In this document: one piece after another, positions 13,401 through 26,520 of the stretch
Position numbering within the stretch: position 1 is the stretch's first letter
How the letters are laid out: the number at the start of each line of letters is the position of its first letter
Source of the DNA: Chondrilla cf. caribensis
Taxonomy: Eukaryota > Porifera > Demospongiae > Chondrillida > Chondrillidae
Direction of reading: 5' to 3'
Length of the DNA: 64,000 nt
Assembly: GCA_964020155.1 (NCBI GenBank)
Contig: OZ026549.1
Location: forward strand, 638,633 to 702,632
Notes under the pieces: generated by a model
The model's database searches: none
What the model saw: only the letters and a program-made list of their open reading frames with translations
What the model was told of the DNA's origin: nothing
Program-made: the position numbers and the translations under genes

Positions 13401-15511
13401 GTGCATTATGTCATCAGTATGGAAACATAGCTTGATTACCACACCGAGTAATGTGTTCAATGAAGACTAGCACAGGGCCTTCATTTGAAGATGAAATTCC
13501 ACCTTAGGATTTCAGCCAGTTGGACTCAAAATAAAGGTATACCCAAAAATAATTTTGTACGTGATGTTAACTCAGCTAGTGCTAGCCTTGCTAACAGAGC
13601 TTGTAGTGCAGCTGCCCCCACTGCCCCCAATGGTTCCTACACCTATGCTATAGGTATGTGGTCTTAATTCAGATGAATCGTGTTTGTGACCTTATTTCAG
13701 CATTGTGTGTGGAGTGATTACACATGTTGTCAGTGTAGACAGCACCTCAGCTCTATACCTCCACACACTACTCACCATTGGATAGGAACAGGTAGTGGTA
13801 GATACCAGCACAATTCCCTTCAAAATTCACAAAATTGTTGAAAACTCTCTCTCTTACGACTATAGTTACTGTAGATCCACTTCTGATCTCAACATCTCCA
13901 CTAGTGCCAGTTGATACATTGCCTCCATGATATGAGAACTTTGTAACCTCTCCACTGCTATTTGTACACTCAATCCTCCCATCTCCACTATCTTTGTTTG
14001 GTGATTGTAGTTGTTGTTTGTCAGTGATGACTCTCTCATTGAGTATCAGTCTCCCATAACTGTGAACAACTTGACCACCTAAAGCACACAGTATGAAGTA
14101 GACCAGTGTATCACCATGGGTATGTACACACTGTACTAGTAATATGCACTTGCAAACACTGACCCGTAACATTCAGTTGGAACTGTTGACTAGCTTCCCT
14201 TCCTTGAGCAGTGACATTACAGGTGTATGTCCCTCCATCACTTGTAGAGGTTATGTTGATGGCTATAATATTGTTGTTGATCTTTCTCCCATCATATCCT
14301 GTTTGTTGACGCGATTCATTTGGACATGTCCAGTGATAGTTAGTCTGTAGTCCATGTGGTATTCCACTGATTCTACAAACTAGAATAAGAGTTGTTCCTA
14401 GTGGTAGAGTATCTGTAGAGTTGATGGTTGAATTGACTGTGTATCCATCAATCACCACATTAGCTGTAGGAGCTGTGAAGAGAGAGAGAAGGTGTATGAA
14501 GGAGTGTACATTTCTGAAGAACGCTACAGGATCTGGTAGTAGAGTTTTGTGATATGTTTAATTGCAGAGCTAAGCTGCAGACAGAATACTGTGTATTGCA
14601 CTAGCAATAACTGCCGTTGATATAGGGATTGTTATATTCCGACAGCCTTTTCATTCCGACATGCTGCTCACTACAACGGTCTTCTCATTCCGCTCATCCC
14701 TACCTTGTTCTTTCCCTTTTTTGCTTGTTATCCCTACATCCTTCATCATCTTTAAATGTTTTTATTATGCTTGTTTGTATCCTTTTTTTGTCACAGGCAT
14801 GTGATGTGTAAATGTATATTATTTGGAAAATAAAAATAAAAAATCGCCCTCTCGGGGATTCGAACCAACCAAACTCGCTATAAAACCTGTCATCTTCTCA
14901 GTGCACCATCGTGACTAGTCGTTATGAAGTAAGCGATTCTCAATTGAACAAGATGGCGGATCACTACGAGGCAGTCGCCGTATAGTGCTGGAAATGCCGC
15001 AGCCACCATATGTAATATAATGGTAACAAAAGTAGGAAAGGGCACTCCGCGCTGGTAAATTAAAATCGTTCGTGTGAGAATTAGCTCCAAAGCTCCAACC
15101 ACAACGTCGGTAGCTGTGGATAAAAATTTGACAAGAAGAAGTACACTGTAGTCCGAAAATTCAAGTTGACCTTTGATTTTTTGACCTTTCGCCGGTTCGC
15201 CACTTCAGCTACGTCCCCTCCACTTGTTAGTAGTTTTCTTACTACTAAAATTAGCCGAAAACGACTTTTAAATGCTGGCAGGAGTTTAATACCTGCCCAT
15301 AGACGATATTTTTGCGAAACATTAATGTATACTGATATAGGCCGCCATGTTTTTCGCTATCGCACTCTATGATATCCTTCCTCTTGCCCTCACAACCAGT
15401 CCTCCTCTCACCCTCAGAACCACAACTTTTCTCACCCTCACAACCAGCCCTTCTCTCCCCCTCACATCCACTCCTCTCCTCACACTTTACCATCATTTGT
15501 CCAGGGTGTAA

Positions 15512-15571
<60 letters not shown>

Positions 15572-15655
15572 CATCTGCTCCTCACCTGATTCTCCATCAG
15601 TGGTGAACACTCCATACACCAGTAGGACACTACAGACTATAGGTAAACTCCTCAT
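10452..15655 (-). CDS. R3: single-unit Ig/FN3 receptor, two tail repeats, frameshifted C-terminus
   Basis: Predicted 703-residue receptor. Exons: signal 15586-15655, Ig1 14164-14472, Ig2-like 13776-14078, FN3-A 12812-13105, FN3-B 12409-12705, stalk 12123-12341, membrane plus tail 10452-11071. Residues: Ig1 24-126, Ig2 127-227, FN3-A 228-325, FN3-B 326-424, stalk 425-497, helix about 503-530, tail to 703. The stalk is the longest single stalk exon (73 codons), built of TTSTPSPT-like octapeptides and probably O-glycosylated. The tail has VYYSAV (ITIM match), HLYDDV and two 21-residue repeats starting YDDIVTQPG. Compared with R2 and R4, about 8 extra nucleotides after the AVPDMSKKKG codons shift the frame, so the protein ends ..GRME and lacks the acidic DEDQEMDSV-type end. 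Confidence 0.85.
12123..12341 (-). repeat. 24-nt coding VNTR in R3 stalk exon
   Basis: In-frame tandem units encoding variants of TTSTPSPT. The homologous exon is 51 nt in R2, 156 nt in R4 and 117 nt in R9, so copy number varies among paralogues. The unit keeps the reading frame, so stalk length can change freely. Confidence 0.85.
14570..15370. mobile_element. Insertion in R3 intron 1, retroelement-like pieces
   Basis: This 0.8-kb stretch interrupts R3 intron 1 and is absent from the other paralogues. Plus-strand sequence near 14640-14840 ends in AATAAAAATAAAAA, like a retrotransposon tail. Immediately after it, on the minus strand, lies a tRNA-like box. The rest (14930-15360) is higher in CG dinucleotides than its surroundings and has no long open frame. 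Boundaries are approximate. Confidence 0.4.
14845..14925 (-). ncRNA. tRNA-derived relic (SINE head or tRNA fossil)
   Basis: The minus strand contains GGTTCGAATCC, a perfect RNA polymerase III box B / T-loop motif, preceded by tRNA-like sequence and followed by a T-rich stretch. The T stem does not pair properly and I could not build a convincing acceptor stem. I therefore call it a tRNA-derived repeat and not a functional tRNA gene. Confidence 0.35.
15378..15569. repeat. 24-bp minisatellite and (CA)n in R3 intron 1
   Basis: Tandem CTCACCCTCACAACCA units at 15378-15490, then about 60 bp of CA at 15510-15569, placed just after the signal-exon donor in the sense direction. Confidence 0.8.
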
Positions 15656-16903
15656 CTCACTCTACCACTGCTAGTATCAAATGTATGTCAGTACTAGACT
15701 GCCTTTTGTGAATCTAGACCTCCATTATGTACTGCTGGCTGTGGTGAGTAAGGTTATGAATATGACCAGATATGCACTTCTATGGTTTATGGGTGTCAGG
15801 TGATGTGAACATGTACAGCTTCATGTACTGTTTACCAGTAGATGTGTTTGGCAACAGGAGCAGTTGTAATGATTCCATGTCCATCTTCCTTTCTTGAAGA
15901 TCTGCCCACTATGGTTGAATGTTCTGGGTGTCACTTATAATAACCCTATGCTAACGGTTCCCCTGGTTAAATGAGAATACCTGATTCCTGATACCTGTTG
16001 TCTGTTCTATTTGTATCATGTCTATTTGGGGTGTATCCAATTTGCCACAAGTCCCGAGGGCAAGTAGACAAATCGTATACACCTCTAAGTATACATGATA
16101 CAAAATTAATAGATCCTCATCTCACTCCACCACAATTAGTATCAGATGTACTGTCTGTACCAAACTGAGCTCTATGTAGTTAGTGTGTACTGACCATATA
16201 ATGTGAAAGGGAGCAATATTTTGATATTGATAATTGTTGTTTGTCGATAGTGTGGGTTGATGTGTACTGGTATTGGTTTGTGGCTTCATATGTGCTGTGT
16301 GGTGTGAATCCTACTATAATGTAAGGATTCTCTGTTTGTTTGTTCGCGAACTCCTCCTTCAGTTCACACATGATCGACGCCGAACTCTCCAATTCTCCTC
16401 AGCGGCACCCGTGGAGTGTCCTAACGGGGTTGGCGCTTCGTTTTAGGCCTTTCTTCTGGAATTCGATTTTATGTTCGAAGCCACATCAGTGCAACATGGT
16501 GAATGTGATTATTGTGTAACTACACACTGTCTCATACTAACAGATGTTATGTGGTAGTAGTATGTAGTCTGCTTTTCCGATTTATGTTTGAAGCCACCAC
16601 AGTATGTATTCCTCTCATTGGAGTTGTTGTGCAAGAGGTTAGTCTTACACAGACCTGGCTTACTTGGGTCTCAAGCTATTTGAACATGCATGGTGTGTGG
16701 TCGTGGTCACTGAGAAGAGGAGAGATTTGCATGATTTGATGAAGTGTGACATAGGGGTTATCACTGGGTGTAGGGTGGACCATCCAGCTAGTTGTAAATA
16801 TGTAATATTTGGCAGTTGACTAGGGCATGCAAGTGTGTACGTATGCATGCACCATATGGTCAATGGTATTTAGGTATAATCTGAATAAAATTTGATTCTA
16901 ATT

Positions 16904-16909
16904 TTTATT
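16904..16909 (-). other. Candidate polyadenylation signal of R4
   Basis: AATAAA on the minus strand, about 330 nt past the R4 stop and beyond the GU repeat. Corresponding positions in R2 and R3 have lost the hexamer, so usage is uncertain. Confidence 0.25.
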
Positions 16910-17030
16910 AAATGCTATTCAATTGATGATGATGATGTTGCTACAGTGTTGAAGTGAATATTTTGATACGAATACAGATGAGTACAAGTAGAAAAAACAG
17001 AGAATAATTGCATTGTAGCACATGTACACA

Positions 17031-17096
<66 letters not shown>

Positions 17097-17106
17097 CATA
17101 CTCATA

Positions 17107-17168
<62 letters not shown>

Positions 17169-17200
17169 CACACACACACGTATGCACAAACACACACACA
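17031..17200. repeat. (CA)n microsatellite 3' of R4
   Basis: About 170 bp, interrupted by a CTCATAC-rich segment near 17090-17110. It ends 40 bp from the R4 stop codon. Confidence 0.93.
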
Positions 17201-17239
17201 GCTGTTGTTTGCAAGATTACTATACGCAACAAGTAATTT

Positions 17240-19292
17240 CTAAACAGAATCCATTTCTTGATCTTCATCCACTCCCTTCATTCCTTTCTTCTTGGACATG
17301 TCAGGTACAGCATAGACAGCATCTCCAACGAGTTTAGGCTCTTTCATCGTTGGCTGTTTGATATTAACTATGGCATTAGGGCGAACGAGCTCTACGTCCT
17401 CATATCCCGCCGATATCGGTCCTAGCCCTGTACTCTTCACTCCTGGTTGTGTCACTATGTCATCATATCCCGCCGATATCGGTCCTAACCCTGTACTCTT
17501 CACTCCTGGTGGTTGTGTTACTATGTCATCATATCCTGCCGATATCGGTCCTAGCCCTGTAATCTTCACTCCTGGTTGTGTCACTATTTCATCATATTCT
17601 TTAGTCCCCGGATCAAATTGGAGTTCCATTGTTGGTTTGTTGACGTCATCATACAAATGTCCTACTTTGTCTTCCACTATACCCTCATCGCTGTCGTCAT
17701 CTTCGTCTTCATCTCTGGGTGGTTCTTTAACAGCACTGTAGTACACAGTTTCAGGTTTGCTGTCTTCCACTGTATCGTAGTGGTCCACAACGTCATTGTA
17801 AACATGTGATTTGTTCTTAGTTCTCTTCTTGTGTTTGATCAAAATCACCACAACGATTATCACCAGGATCATCAGGATGAGTACAATGATTGCAGCTGCC
17901 ACTACACCTGCTATTGCTGGCAATAGAGGATCTGTGGGTGAATAAGAATGTAAAAGTAGTTTATAATTATATAGTGTATCTGAAGGATCCAGTGTACACA
18001 CGGTTAGTATATTTTGTTTGTGCAAGGTTTTGTAGTTACTGTATTAAAGCCTACCTTCTATATGGAGCATGGCCCTATTGCAAGACTTGGATGTACCACA
18101 AACTACATAGATTTGTCATCTTTATCATACATGTGAGATACACACATAAGTCACACGGACTTAGTACTGTATGTTGGTGTGGTACATACCTTCAGTTATC
18201 ACGCTGTTCGTAGAAGATGGTATGCTGGTCGTAGAAGATGGTATGCTGGTCGTAGAAGATGGTATGCTGGTCGTATGGAATGGTGTGCTGGTTGTAGGGG
18301 ATGGTGTGCTGGTTGTAGGGGATGGTGTAGGTGTTCCTGTTGACTCTAATCGATGAAGGTATTATATGAATTAGTATAGACATCACTCTCAATACCTCCA
18401 ACTCTAACTCACTTGTACTCTCCACTGTTGGGTTGTGTACATATCTTGTTATAGGTTGACTTTTTCCACGTCCAGCTGAGTTGACAGCTACCACTGTGAT
18501 GTCGCTGTAGGTCTGTCCTCTCTTAAGTCCTGTTAAGTTGTAGTAGTTGGTGTTGTTTGTAGTGTTGATCTTTTTTTTTCCATTTTGTGTAGTGTATTTG
18601 ATGATGTAATGTAGTATGTCTCCATTAGGTTCTCTAGGTGGTATCCAGTTTAGTTCAATCCCATCATCAAACACTCTAGTTCTAGTGAGGTGTCTTGGAG
18701 GAGATGGAGCTGTGGAGGATGTACATGTATGAGATGTTGTACGCCTTTATCCACTGATTAGTGATGTGTGCACACTGCTTATGTGACCAATTAACTGACC
18801 ATTGCATCAACTCACTTTGTTCCATTGTAGTAACCTCCATCACAGCTGGTAACCGACTCCTTCTTCTATCATCATTAGTACCTTTACCGAGTCCCCATGC
18901 TGTGATCCTGTACTTAGCACCAGGTACCAGTGAGGAGAATGTTCTTGATGGTCTCCCACCATTATTCCCATACTCTCCTACTACTGGTACTCCAAAGCAA
19001 AGTCTGTCGTATCCAATGATATCCCTATCAATACCACTAGGTATGGTACCAATGTCCACAGTGATACTGGTATTAGTACTAGTTGTACTAGATATAGATA
19101 CATCAGGGAGGGTAGCTGTAGAGCATATAAGTATCAAAAATTGTTATAATAGCATTGGTTTGAATTATCAGATGTGGAGAATGATGTTTTCTTGAAGTTT
19201 GTCTGTCACAGTTGCCGTATGACTGTACACTGAATACTACATTTGAAGCATGAAAGACCCACTTGGCATTATACACAGGTGTAGAATGTTCT

Positions 19293-19350
<58 letters not shown>

Positions 19351-21175
19351 AAAAGTTTTACTTGTGTGGAGCAGTGTGGGTGAATGGGCCGCATGGCAAT
19401 TATGTAACATGTGTTTGTGTTATGTTATCAGAATGAAAGCACGGCACCAGACGACAATTTCAAACGTAATAACATGATACACACATAACTTGATTATTAC
19501 ACTGAATATTGTATTGTATTGTTCAGTGAAGACTACCACAGGCTCTACATTCAAAGATAAAAACACCTCAAAGTAGGATTTTAGCCATGCAGTTGGTCTT
19601 AAAATGAAGGTGTACACAAAAATATTTGGACTAGGCTTGCCTTTCTCAAAAGTCTTGCCCCCTCTCAACAGGTCTTGTGAAGGCATCTGCCCCCACTGCC
19701 CCCACAGTTCCTACACCTATGCTATAGGTATGTGGTGTGTATTCAGAAGATGTGTATGTGTAGTGATTACTACCGCACATGTTGTCAGTTGAGACAACAC
19801 CTCAATCCTAACCCCACCCACTACTCACCATTGGATAGGAACAGGTAGTGGTAGATACCAGCACATTTCCCTTCAAAATTCACAAAATTGTTGAAAACTC
19901 TATCTCTTATGACTACTGTAGCAGTAGATCCACTTATGATCTGATGAACATCTCCACTAGTGTCAGTTGCTATATCACGTCCATGATATGAGAACATGGT
20001 CCCTCCACTGCTATTTGTACACTCAATCATCCCATCTCCACTATCATTGTTTGGTGGTTGTAGTTGTTGTTTGTCAGTGATGACTCTCTCATGGAATATC
20101 AGTCTCCCATAACTGTGAACAACTTGACCACCTAAAGTACACAGTATGAAGTAGACCAGTGTATCACCATGGGTATGTACACACTGTACTAGTAATATGC
20201 ACTTGCAAACACTGACCATTAACATTCAGTTGAAACTGTTGACTAGCTTCCCTTCCTTGAGCAGTGACATTACAGGTGTATGTCCCTCCATCACTTGTAG
20301 AGGTTATGTTGATGGCTATAATATTGTTGTCGATCTTTCTCCCATCATATCCTGTTTGTTGACACGGTTCAATTGGACATGTCCAGTGATAGTTAGTCTG
20401 TAGTCCATGTGGTACTCCACTGATTCTACAAACTAGAATAAGAGTTGTTCCTAGTGGTAGAGTAGCTGTAGAGTTGAAGGTTGAATTGATTGTGCAGCCA
20501 TCAATCACCACATTAGGAGTAGTAGAAACTGTGGAGGGAGAACAGGTGTATGAAGGGGTGTATGTTTTTGAAGAGTATTACGGAGCAGGTTACAAGTAGT
20601 ACAGTACAGTACAGTTTGTGATTATTTGACTTAGGGTTTCCTGACTTTTACGCACCGCTGTGCGTATTGGTAACCTTACTTATATGACTACTTATTAATA
20701 CGCACAGCGATGGGTGAGAGTTGTGTTAGAGTTAACCCTAACCCATTGCGGTGTGTAATAGTAAGTAGTCGTATAAGTAAGGTTACCAATACGCACAGCG
20801 GTGCGTAAAAGTCAGGAACCCCTTGACTTATCCTCATGTCACCCTCACAACCAGTCCACCTCTTCTCCTCACAACCAGTCCACCTCTTCTCCTCACAACC
20901 AATCCTTCTCTCTCCCTCACAACCAGTCCTCCTCTCACCCTCACAACCAGTCCTTCTCATACAAATCCTTTCTTCCTCACAACCAGTCCTCCTCTCATAC
21001 TCCCTCCTAACAGTCAATCCTCTCCTCACTCTTTTACAATTCACAGTCTACCATTGTCTGTCCACAGTATTATCCTCACACACACACACTACATCTGTTC
21101 CTCACCTGATTCTCCATTAGTGGTGAACACTCCACATACCAGTAGGACACTACAGACTATAGGTAAACTCCTCAT
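17240..21175 (-). CDS. R4: single-unit Ig/FN3 receptor, three tail repeats
   Basis: Predicted 709-residue receptor and the cleanest member. Exons: signal 21106-21175, Ig1 20217-20528, Ig2-like 19829-20131, FN3-A 18816-19115, FN3-B 18413-18709, stalk 18190-18345, membrane plus tail 17240-17931. Residues: signal 1-23, Ig1 24-127, Ig2 128-228, FN3-A 229-328, FN3-B 329-427, stalk 428-479, helix about 487-515. FN3-A has the LVPGAKYRITAWGLG core. FN3-B has GIELNWIPP and GLKRGQTY. The tail has VYYSAV, HLYDDV, three copies of a 21-residue repeat with YDDIV or YDEIV, GYEDVELV and VYAVPDMSKKK, and ends in an acidic DEDQEMDSV. The FN3-A to FN3-B junction lacks any truncation. The role is inferred from architecture only. 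Confidence 0.88.
17398..17605 (-). repeat. Coding tandem repeat in R4 tail (three 63-66-nt units)
   Basis: Three head-to-tail units of about 63 nt, one with an extra Pro codon, each encoding a segment that starts YDDIVTQPGVK or YDEIVTQPGVK and ends GPISAG. R3 has two units (about 10580-10715) and R2 one (about 4240-4315). Each unit adds one tyrosine motif. Confidence 0.85.
18190..18345 (-). repeat. 24-nt coding VNTR in R4 stalk exon
   Basis: In-frame units encoding TTSTPSPT and TTSIPSS variants, 52 codons in total. Very Ser/Thr/Pro-rich, as in mucin-type stalks. Confidence 0.8.
19299..19349. repeat. (GT)n microsatellite in R4 intron
   Basis: About 51 bp of pure GT on the plus strand, between the R4 FN3-A and Ig2 exons. 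It is not seen in the matching introns of R2 or R3. Confidence 0.95.
20634..20822. mobile_element. 189-bp MITE with 8-bp target duplication, in R4 intron 1
   Basis: Near-palindromic element. Left end GGGTTTCCTGACTTTTACGC matches the inverted right end with terminal repeats of about 60 bp, each containing GCACCGCTGTGCGTATTGG. It is flanked by a perfect direct repeat TTGACTTA at 20626-20633 and 20823-20830. An 8-bp target duplication is typical of hAT-type transposons. No coding capacity. R1, R2, R3 and R5 lack it at this site, so the insertion is recent. Confidence 0.85.
20838..21010. repeat. 24-bp minisatellite in R4 intron 1
   Basis: Tandem CTCACAACCAGTCC units next to the R4 signal exon, equivalent to those in R1, R3 and R5. 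Confidence 0.75.
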
Positions 21176-22537
21176 CTCACTTTACTGGTATCGTTTGTAC
21201 TCTCAGTACTAGACTACCTTTTGTGAATCTAGACCACCATTTTGTACTGTGGTTGTGGTGGGAGAGGTCATGAATGTTGATAGATATGCACTGCTGTGGT
21301 TTATGGTTGTCAGGTGATGTGAACATGTATGGCTTCATGTGATATGTACTAATAGATGTGTGTGTGGCAACAGGTGCAGTTGTAATGATTCTATATGCTA
21401 CATCTTCCTTTCTTGAACATTCCATCCCATTTCATGTATCATGTGTATGACTGCGGGTATATTCAACATTTGTAATAGGTGTGTTGTGTAATTCTATTTA
21501 TACCTCAGAATGGCCTGTTACCTGATATGTGACCACTCAGTTTATTTGACAAATCTGCCTACTATGGTTGAATGTTCTGGGTACCACTTATAGTTACCCT
21601 TGGCTAATGGTCCCCTAGGTAAAATAAGAAATCTGAAAACTTGTACCTGTTGTACAACTGAATTATTGCCAAATGTTGTCATATATACATTGAAGAAGTC
21701 TGTATGTTAGTAAATAACCAAGCTATGTACCCCGGGAGTACATTGTGTAAGAGGGCTAGGCGCTTAGCAGAGGTCATGGGAATCAATCAACTAAATAAGC
21801 TGTCAAATGAATATCATTTCAACAAAACAAAACACAAGCAATACAGTTTACTAAAAATTGTAGCAGGAGAGCCAAGGCCATTCAGAAATCGGTTCCTTCA
21901 TGCCAATTCCAGCTAGCTATCATTTCTTGTATGATGTACCTATTTGCCTGTACTCCCTCTCATCCATCACTGTTCATCCTCATTGCTTGCAGTTCCGTGT
22001 TAGTCAGGTGTTATTCCTAAACCTGTTTACAGTACTATGGTGGTCGCTAATTAGGTTAAAGCCATAAAACATTCACCACAAGTCATGATCGTGAATACTA
22101 ATATGATAGGATCTAATGTATTTTTAGCCAGAGTACTCTGTAGTATGGCTATGTGTTTGTACACATCCCCACTATGATGATCCTGATATGACTGCATTGC
22201 TCTCATATGGTGTCAGTTGAGTGGACTCATTGTGTTGTGTAGTATGTGTGAGATGTGTGTATGTATAGATTTATGCTGTAGTACGTGAATCCATTGTAAG
22301 AAGTTTGTATGTGGTATACTGTGTACATAATGCGGTATTAAACCTGACCATTATTGGTTGTTTATGTGTTGATGAAGATGTATAGCCATGGGTATGCTCA
22401 TAATTTGGTTTCAACTAAATGTTTCAATAATAAAAGGTACCAGAATGAATATATACATATTATATAATGACATGTGACAATGCATATTTCCATGCAATGA
22501 AATGTACATGTACGTGCACATACACACAAGGGTGTCA
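21176..22537. other. Intergenic region R4-R5
   Basis: R4 5' flank (to about 21425), then about 1.1 kb of AT-rich sequence in which I see no gene, no long repeat and no (CA)n array. This spacer differs from the R2-R3 and R3-R4 spacers, marking R5 as an older or rearranged copy. Confidence 0.6.
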
Positions 22538-25500
22538 CTACGCGTCCTTCTTTTTCTTCTTCTTGGTCATATCCACTGCTGTGTACAAATGTTCAGGATC
22601 TGTAAGTAGTACAGCTTCTTTTGCCTCAGTGCTTGATAGTGGATCACAAGTGGGCCCTCCAGTGTGATACATTTCTTGCTCTTTGTTGTCTTTCTTCTTT
22701 CCTTTGTTCTTCTTCTTGGACTTGTCAGGTACAGTATAAACATGTATGTCTAGTCCATCACCTGTTGTCTCTCCTTTCTGTATCCCTTGTCCATTATTGG
22801 GTGTAGTGTTGGTACAAACGGAGTCCAAATCGTCATATCCTGCAGATATTGGTCCTAGACCCATAGTCTTCTCTCCCAGTTGGGTGGTGTTCCGCTTGAC
22901 ATCCACAATGACATCATATTCTTGAGGATGATTCCCAACGCTATCATATTTGGGTAACGTCCTCTTTTCATTGGCATCCTCATACAAAGGCCCTGTGTTG
23001 TCTTCCACTATGGAACCGTCCTCATCTCCTTCTCCAGGTGTTTTTCCAACAACGCTGTAGTACGTATTGTCAGTTTTAGTGTCTTGTAGTGCAACATGTT
23101 GATCTGCTTTATCATATGCAGCCTCTTTGCTAATGTTGGCCCTCTTCTTGCGTTTCACCACCAACACCACTATCATGACCACTACCAGCAGTATTGTCAG
23201 GAGGACTATGACAACAACTGGCACCACTGCACCTGCTATTGCTGCTGTTGCTACTGGTGTCGGAGTACCTGTGGTGTTGGAGTAAAAAGTGACTGTTCAT
23301 GGGATAATCTTATCACACGGAATACTTAATGTAAAGCTAGTGCCCTCATGACAGAACACATGCACCTATCTTCAATGTACACAAGTTTAAATGAGTATTG
23401 TGTATAGTACCTTAATCAGAATCATTTACCTGGTAATAGATGATGTACATTTTTATGCCCATTGCCCATGATAATGGGGCAACAGAGGTCAATAGTGAAC
23501 GAATTTACATGAGTGTATGTATAGGCAGCAGTGATGGAGGTCATGAAGCCCTTCAATGTGTTATGTTCGATATATATATTTTCAACTGGAATTACTTGCT
23601 CGCCATCTACTGCAATCATATAGATGAACCTAGGGCTTCTTAGGGGCTGCCTGCGGTAGCCCTACGTATCATTGTTTTCTTTTCAACTCAGCCGGTGAGG
23701 CTCGATGTATTATTATCGTGGTATATAATATATGTTTCTACGCGTAACCGCAACAGTAACTTTATATTATGATTTATATTGCGCGATGAAGATGGCCGAT
23801 TTCAAAACTAGAGAACTAGAATTCGTGCGCAAAGGCTTCGCTGAACGTAATAACTTCAGCGAAGGGTTTTCTAAGCCTGAGAAAGACGCCCGAGAAATTC
23901 GAGTGCGGGGGACGGCACCCCAAGACTTTTTTCACTCGAATTGCTTGTTCGAAGGAATCCGCGGTATGGAGACTCTCTCAACTACCCCATCGATGGCATA
24001 TCTATCTTGGAATGTCGCCACTTGGTCGATGGTGACGTTATTGTGGATGACGAAAAAACGAAAGGTTTCAAAATTTCCACCACAGCTACTTATACTGAAA
24101 GCGTATTCATTCACCCGTGGCCCCTGTATCGTGGGCGGTGGGCATTAAATGCATAATAGCATCCGTTACCATAGAAACAGTACTATTATACAGCAATTTT
24201 ATAACGTATAAAGCGCTAGCAACAGTATATGGCATTGGCAACGGATTCTATAATGGTTAAGACATGGACACTCGGGCATTATGACATGAAATACAGTCAC
24301 CCTCGGGCGCGAAGTGCCCAAGGGTGAGTGTATTTTATATGTCATAATGCCCTCGTGCCCATGTCTTAGCCACTAAATATTGTCTATCGATTCAATTTAT
24401 TGATCCAGTGTCGAAATTGTTGTAGATGGAACAGCGATAATATCACATAATTGAATATCATGTACACGTGTAAAATCATCCCTAACACAAACTCACTTGT
24501 ACTCTCCACCGTTAAGGTGTTTGATTGCTCACTGGCTGTGCTGATTGTAGGAGACGGTGTAGGTGTTCTTGGTGACACTGGTTGATGAAGACATGATATA
24601 ATAGTTATAAATAGTATTAATACTATATAATCATAATAATATTATATTAACAAAGTTCTCAATACCTCCAACTCTAACTCACTTGTACTCTCCACTGTTA
24701 AGGTATGTACATAACTTGTTATAGGTTGACTTCCTCCCCCACCTCCAGCTGAGTTGACAGCTACCACTTTGATGTTGTTGTAGGTCTGTCCTCTCTTTAG
24801 TCCTGTTAAGTTGTAGTAGTTGATGTTGTTTGTAGTGTTGATCTCTTGTTGTGTTCCATTTTGTGTAGTGTATTTGATGATGTAATGTCGTATGTCTCCA
24901 TTAGGTTCTCCAGGTGGTATCCAGTTTAGTTCAATCCCATCATCAAACACTCCAGTTATAGTGAGGTGTCTTGGAGGAGATGGATCTGTGGAGGATGTAC
25001 ATGTATGAGATGTTGTAGGCATTTATCCACTGATTAGTGATGTGTGCACACTGCTTATGTGCCCAATTAACTGACCATTGCATCAACTCACTTTGTTCCA
25101 TTGTAGTAACCTCCCTCACAGCTGGTGACCAACTCCTTCTTCTATCACCACTTCCACCAAGTCCCCATGCTGTGATCCTATACTTAGCACCAGGTACTAG
25201 TGAGGAGAATGTTCTTGATGATCTCCCACCAATATTCTCATACTCTCCTACTACTGGTACTCCAAGGTCCAGTCTGTGATATCCAATGATAACCCTCTCA
25301 ATACCACTAGGTGCAGTACCACTGTTCACCTTGATACTGGTATCAGTACTGGTTGTACCAGTTATAAAGACATCAGGGAGTGCACCTAATAGACAATATT
25401 AAATATATGTTGCATGTGCAGGAGAGGGACTGCAGTGTCATTTACTACCACATGGTGTAGAGATTATAGTCACTGTTTACCTCAAATATGACATACAGTT

Positions 25501-26462
25501 TGCCAGTACTTCAACCCTAACTCCACCCACTACTCACCATTGGATAGGAACAGGTAGTGGTAAATACCAGCACAATTCCCTTCAAAATTCACAAAATCAT
25601 TGAAAACTCTATCTCTTATGACTGCAGTAGCAGTAGATTCACTTGTGATCTGATGAACATCTCCACTAGTGCCAGTTGGTACAGTGCGTCCATGATATAT
25701 GAACTTAGCCCCTCTACTGCTCATTCTACACTCAATCCTCCCATCTCCACCATCATTGTTTGGTGGTTGTAGTTGTTGCTTGTCAGTGATGACTCTCTCA
25801 TTGAGTATCAGTCTCCCATAACTGTGAACAACTTGACCACCTAAAGTACACAGTATGAAGTAGGCCAGTGTATCACCATGGGTATGTACACACTGTACTA
25901 GTAATATGCACTTGCAAACACTGACCATTAACATTCAGTTGAAACTGTTGACTATCTTCCCTTCCTTCAGCAGTGACATTACAGGTGTATGTTCCTCCAT
26001 CACTTGTAGAGGTTATGTTGATGGCTATAATATTGTTATTGATCTTTCTCCCATCATATCCTGTTTGTTGACACGGTTCATTTGGACATGTCCAGTGATA
26101 GTTAGTCGGTAGTCCATGTGGTATTCCACTGATTCTACAAACTAGAATAAGAGTTGTTCCTAGTGGTAGAGTAGCTGTAGAGTTGAAGGTTGAATTGACT
26201 GTGTATCCATCAATCACCACATTAGGAGTAGTAGGAACTGTGGAGGGAGAGAGTGCGCTGGTGGTGTTTTCACTGACATATGTATGGATGTGGCGATTAA
26301 TATTGTTGTATTATAATGGTATTGTTGTAATCTATCTACTGTATATTGTCCGATTTCTCTCCTTTCTGGAAGAAACTCATCTTTGTACGTAACTACAACC
26401 GGTACTGACATCTGCTCACAGTTGGCACACACACACACACGCACGCACGTACGCACACACAT

Positions 26463-26520
<58 letters not shown>

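Larger units (their letters stand above)
15656..17239. other. Intergenic region R3-R4
   Basis: No gene seen. It includes the R3 5' flank, a foldback palindrome at 16014-16101, the conserved 3' block of R4 (16645-16865) and a (CA)n array. A GC-richer insert at about 16330-16470 is absent from the matching R2-R3 region and is not recognised. Confidence 0.6.

Noticed and set aside
14845..14925. Functional tRNA gene
   Set aside because: Box B is perfect but the T stem and acceptor stem do not pair.
20197..20403. Plus-strand frames of about 68 codons opposite Ig1, repeated at every Ig1 exon
   Set aside because: Antisense shadows of a highly conserved exon; the minus-strand frame has the Ig motifs and splice sites.
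23732..24148. 138-codon plus-strand frame in the R5 intron as a gene
   Set aside because: Belongs to a dispersed repeat whose other copies are full of stops; no recognised domain.
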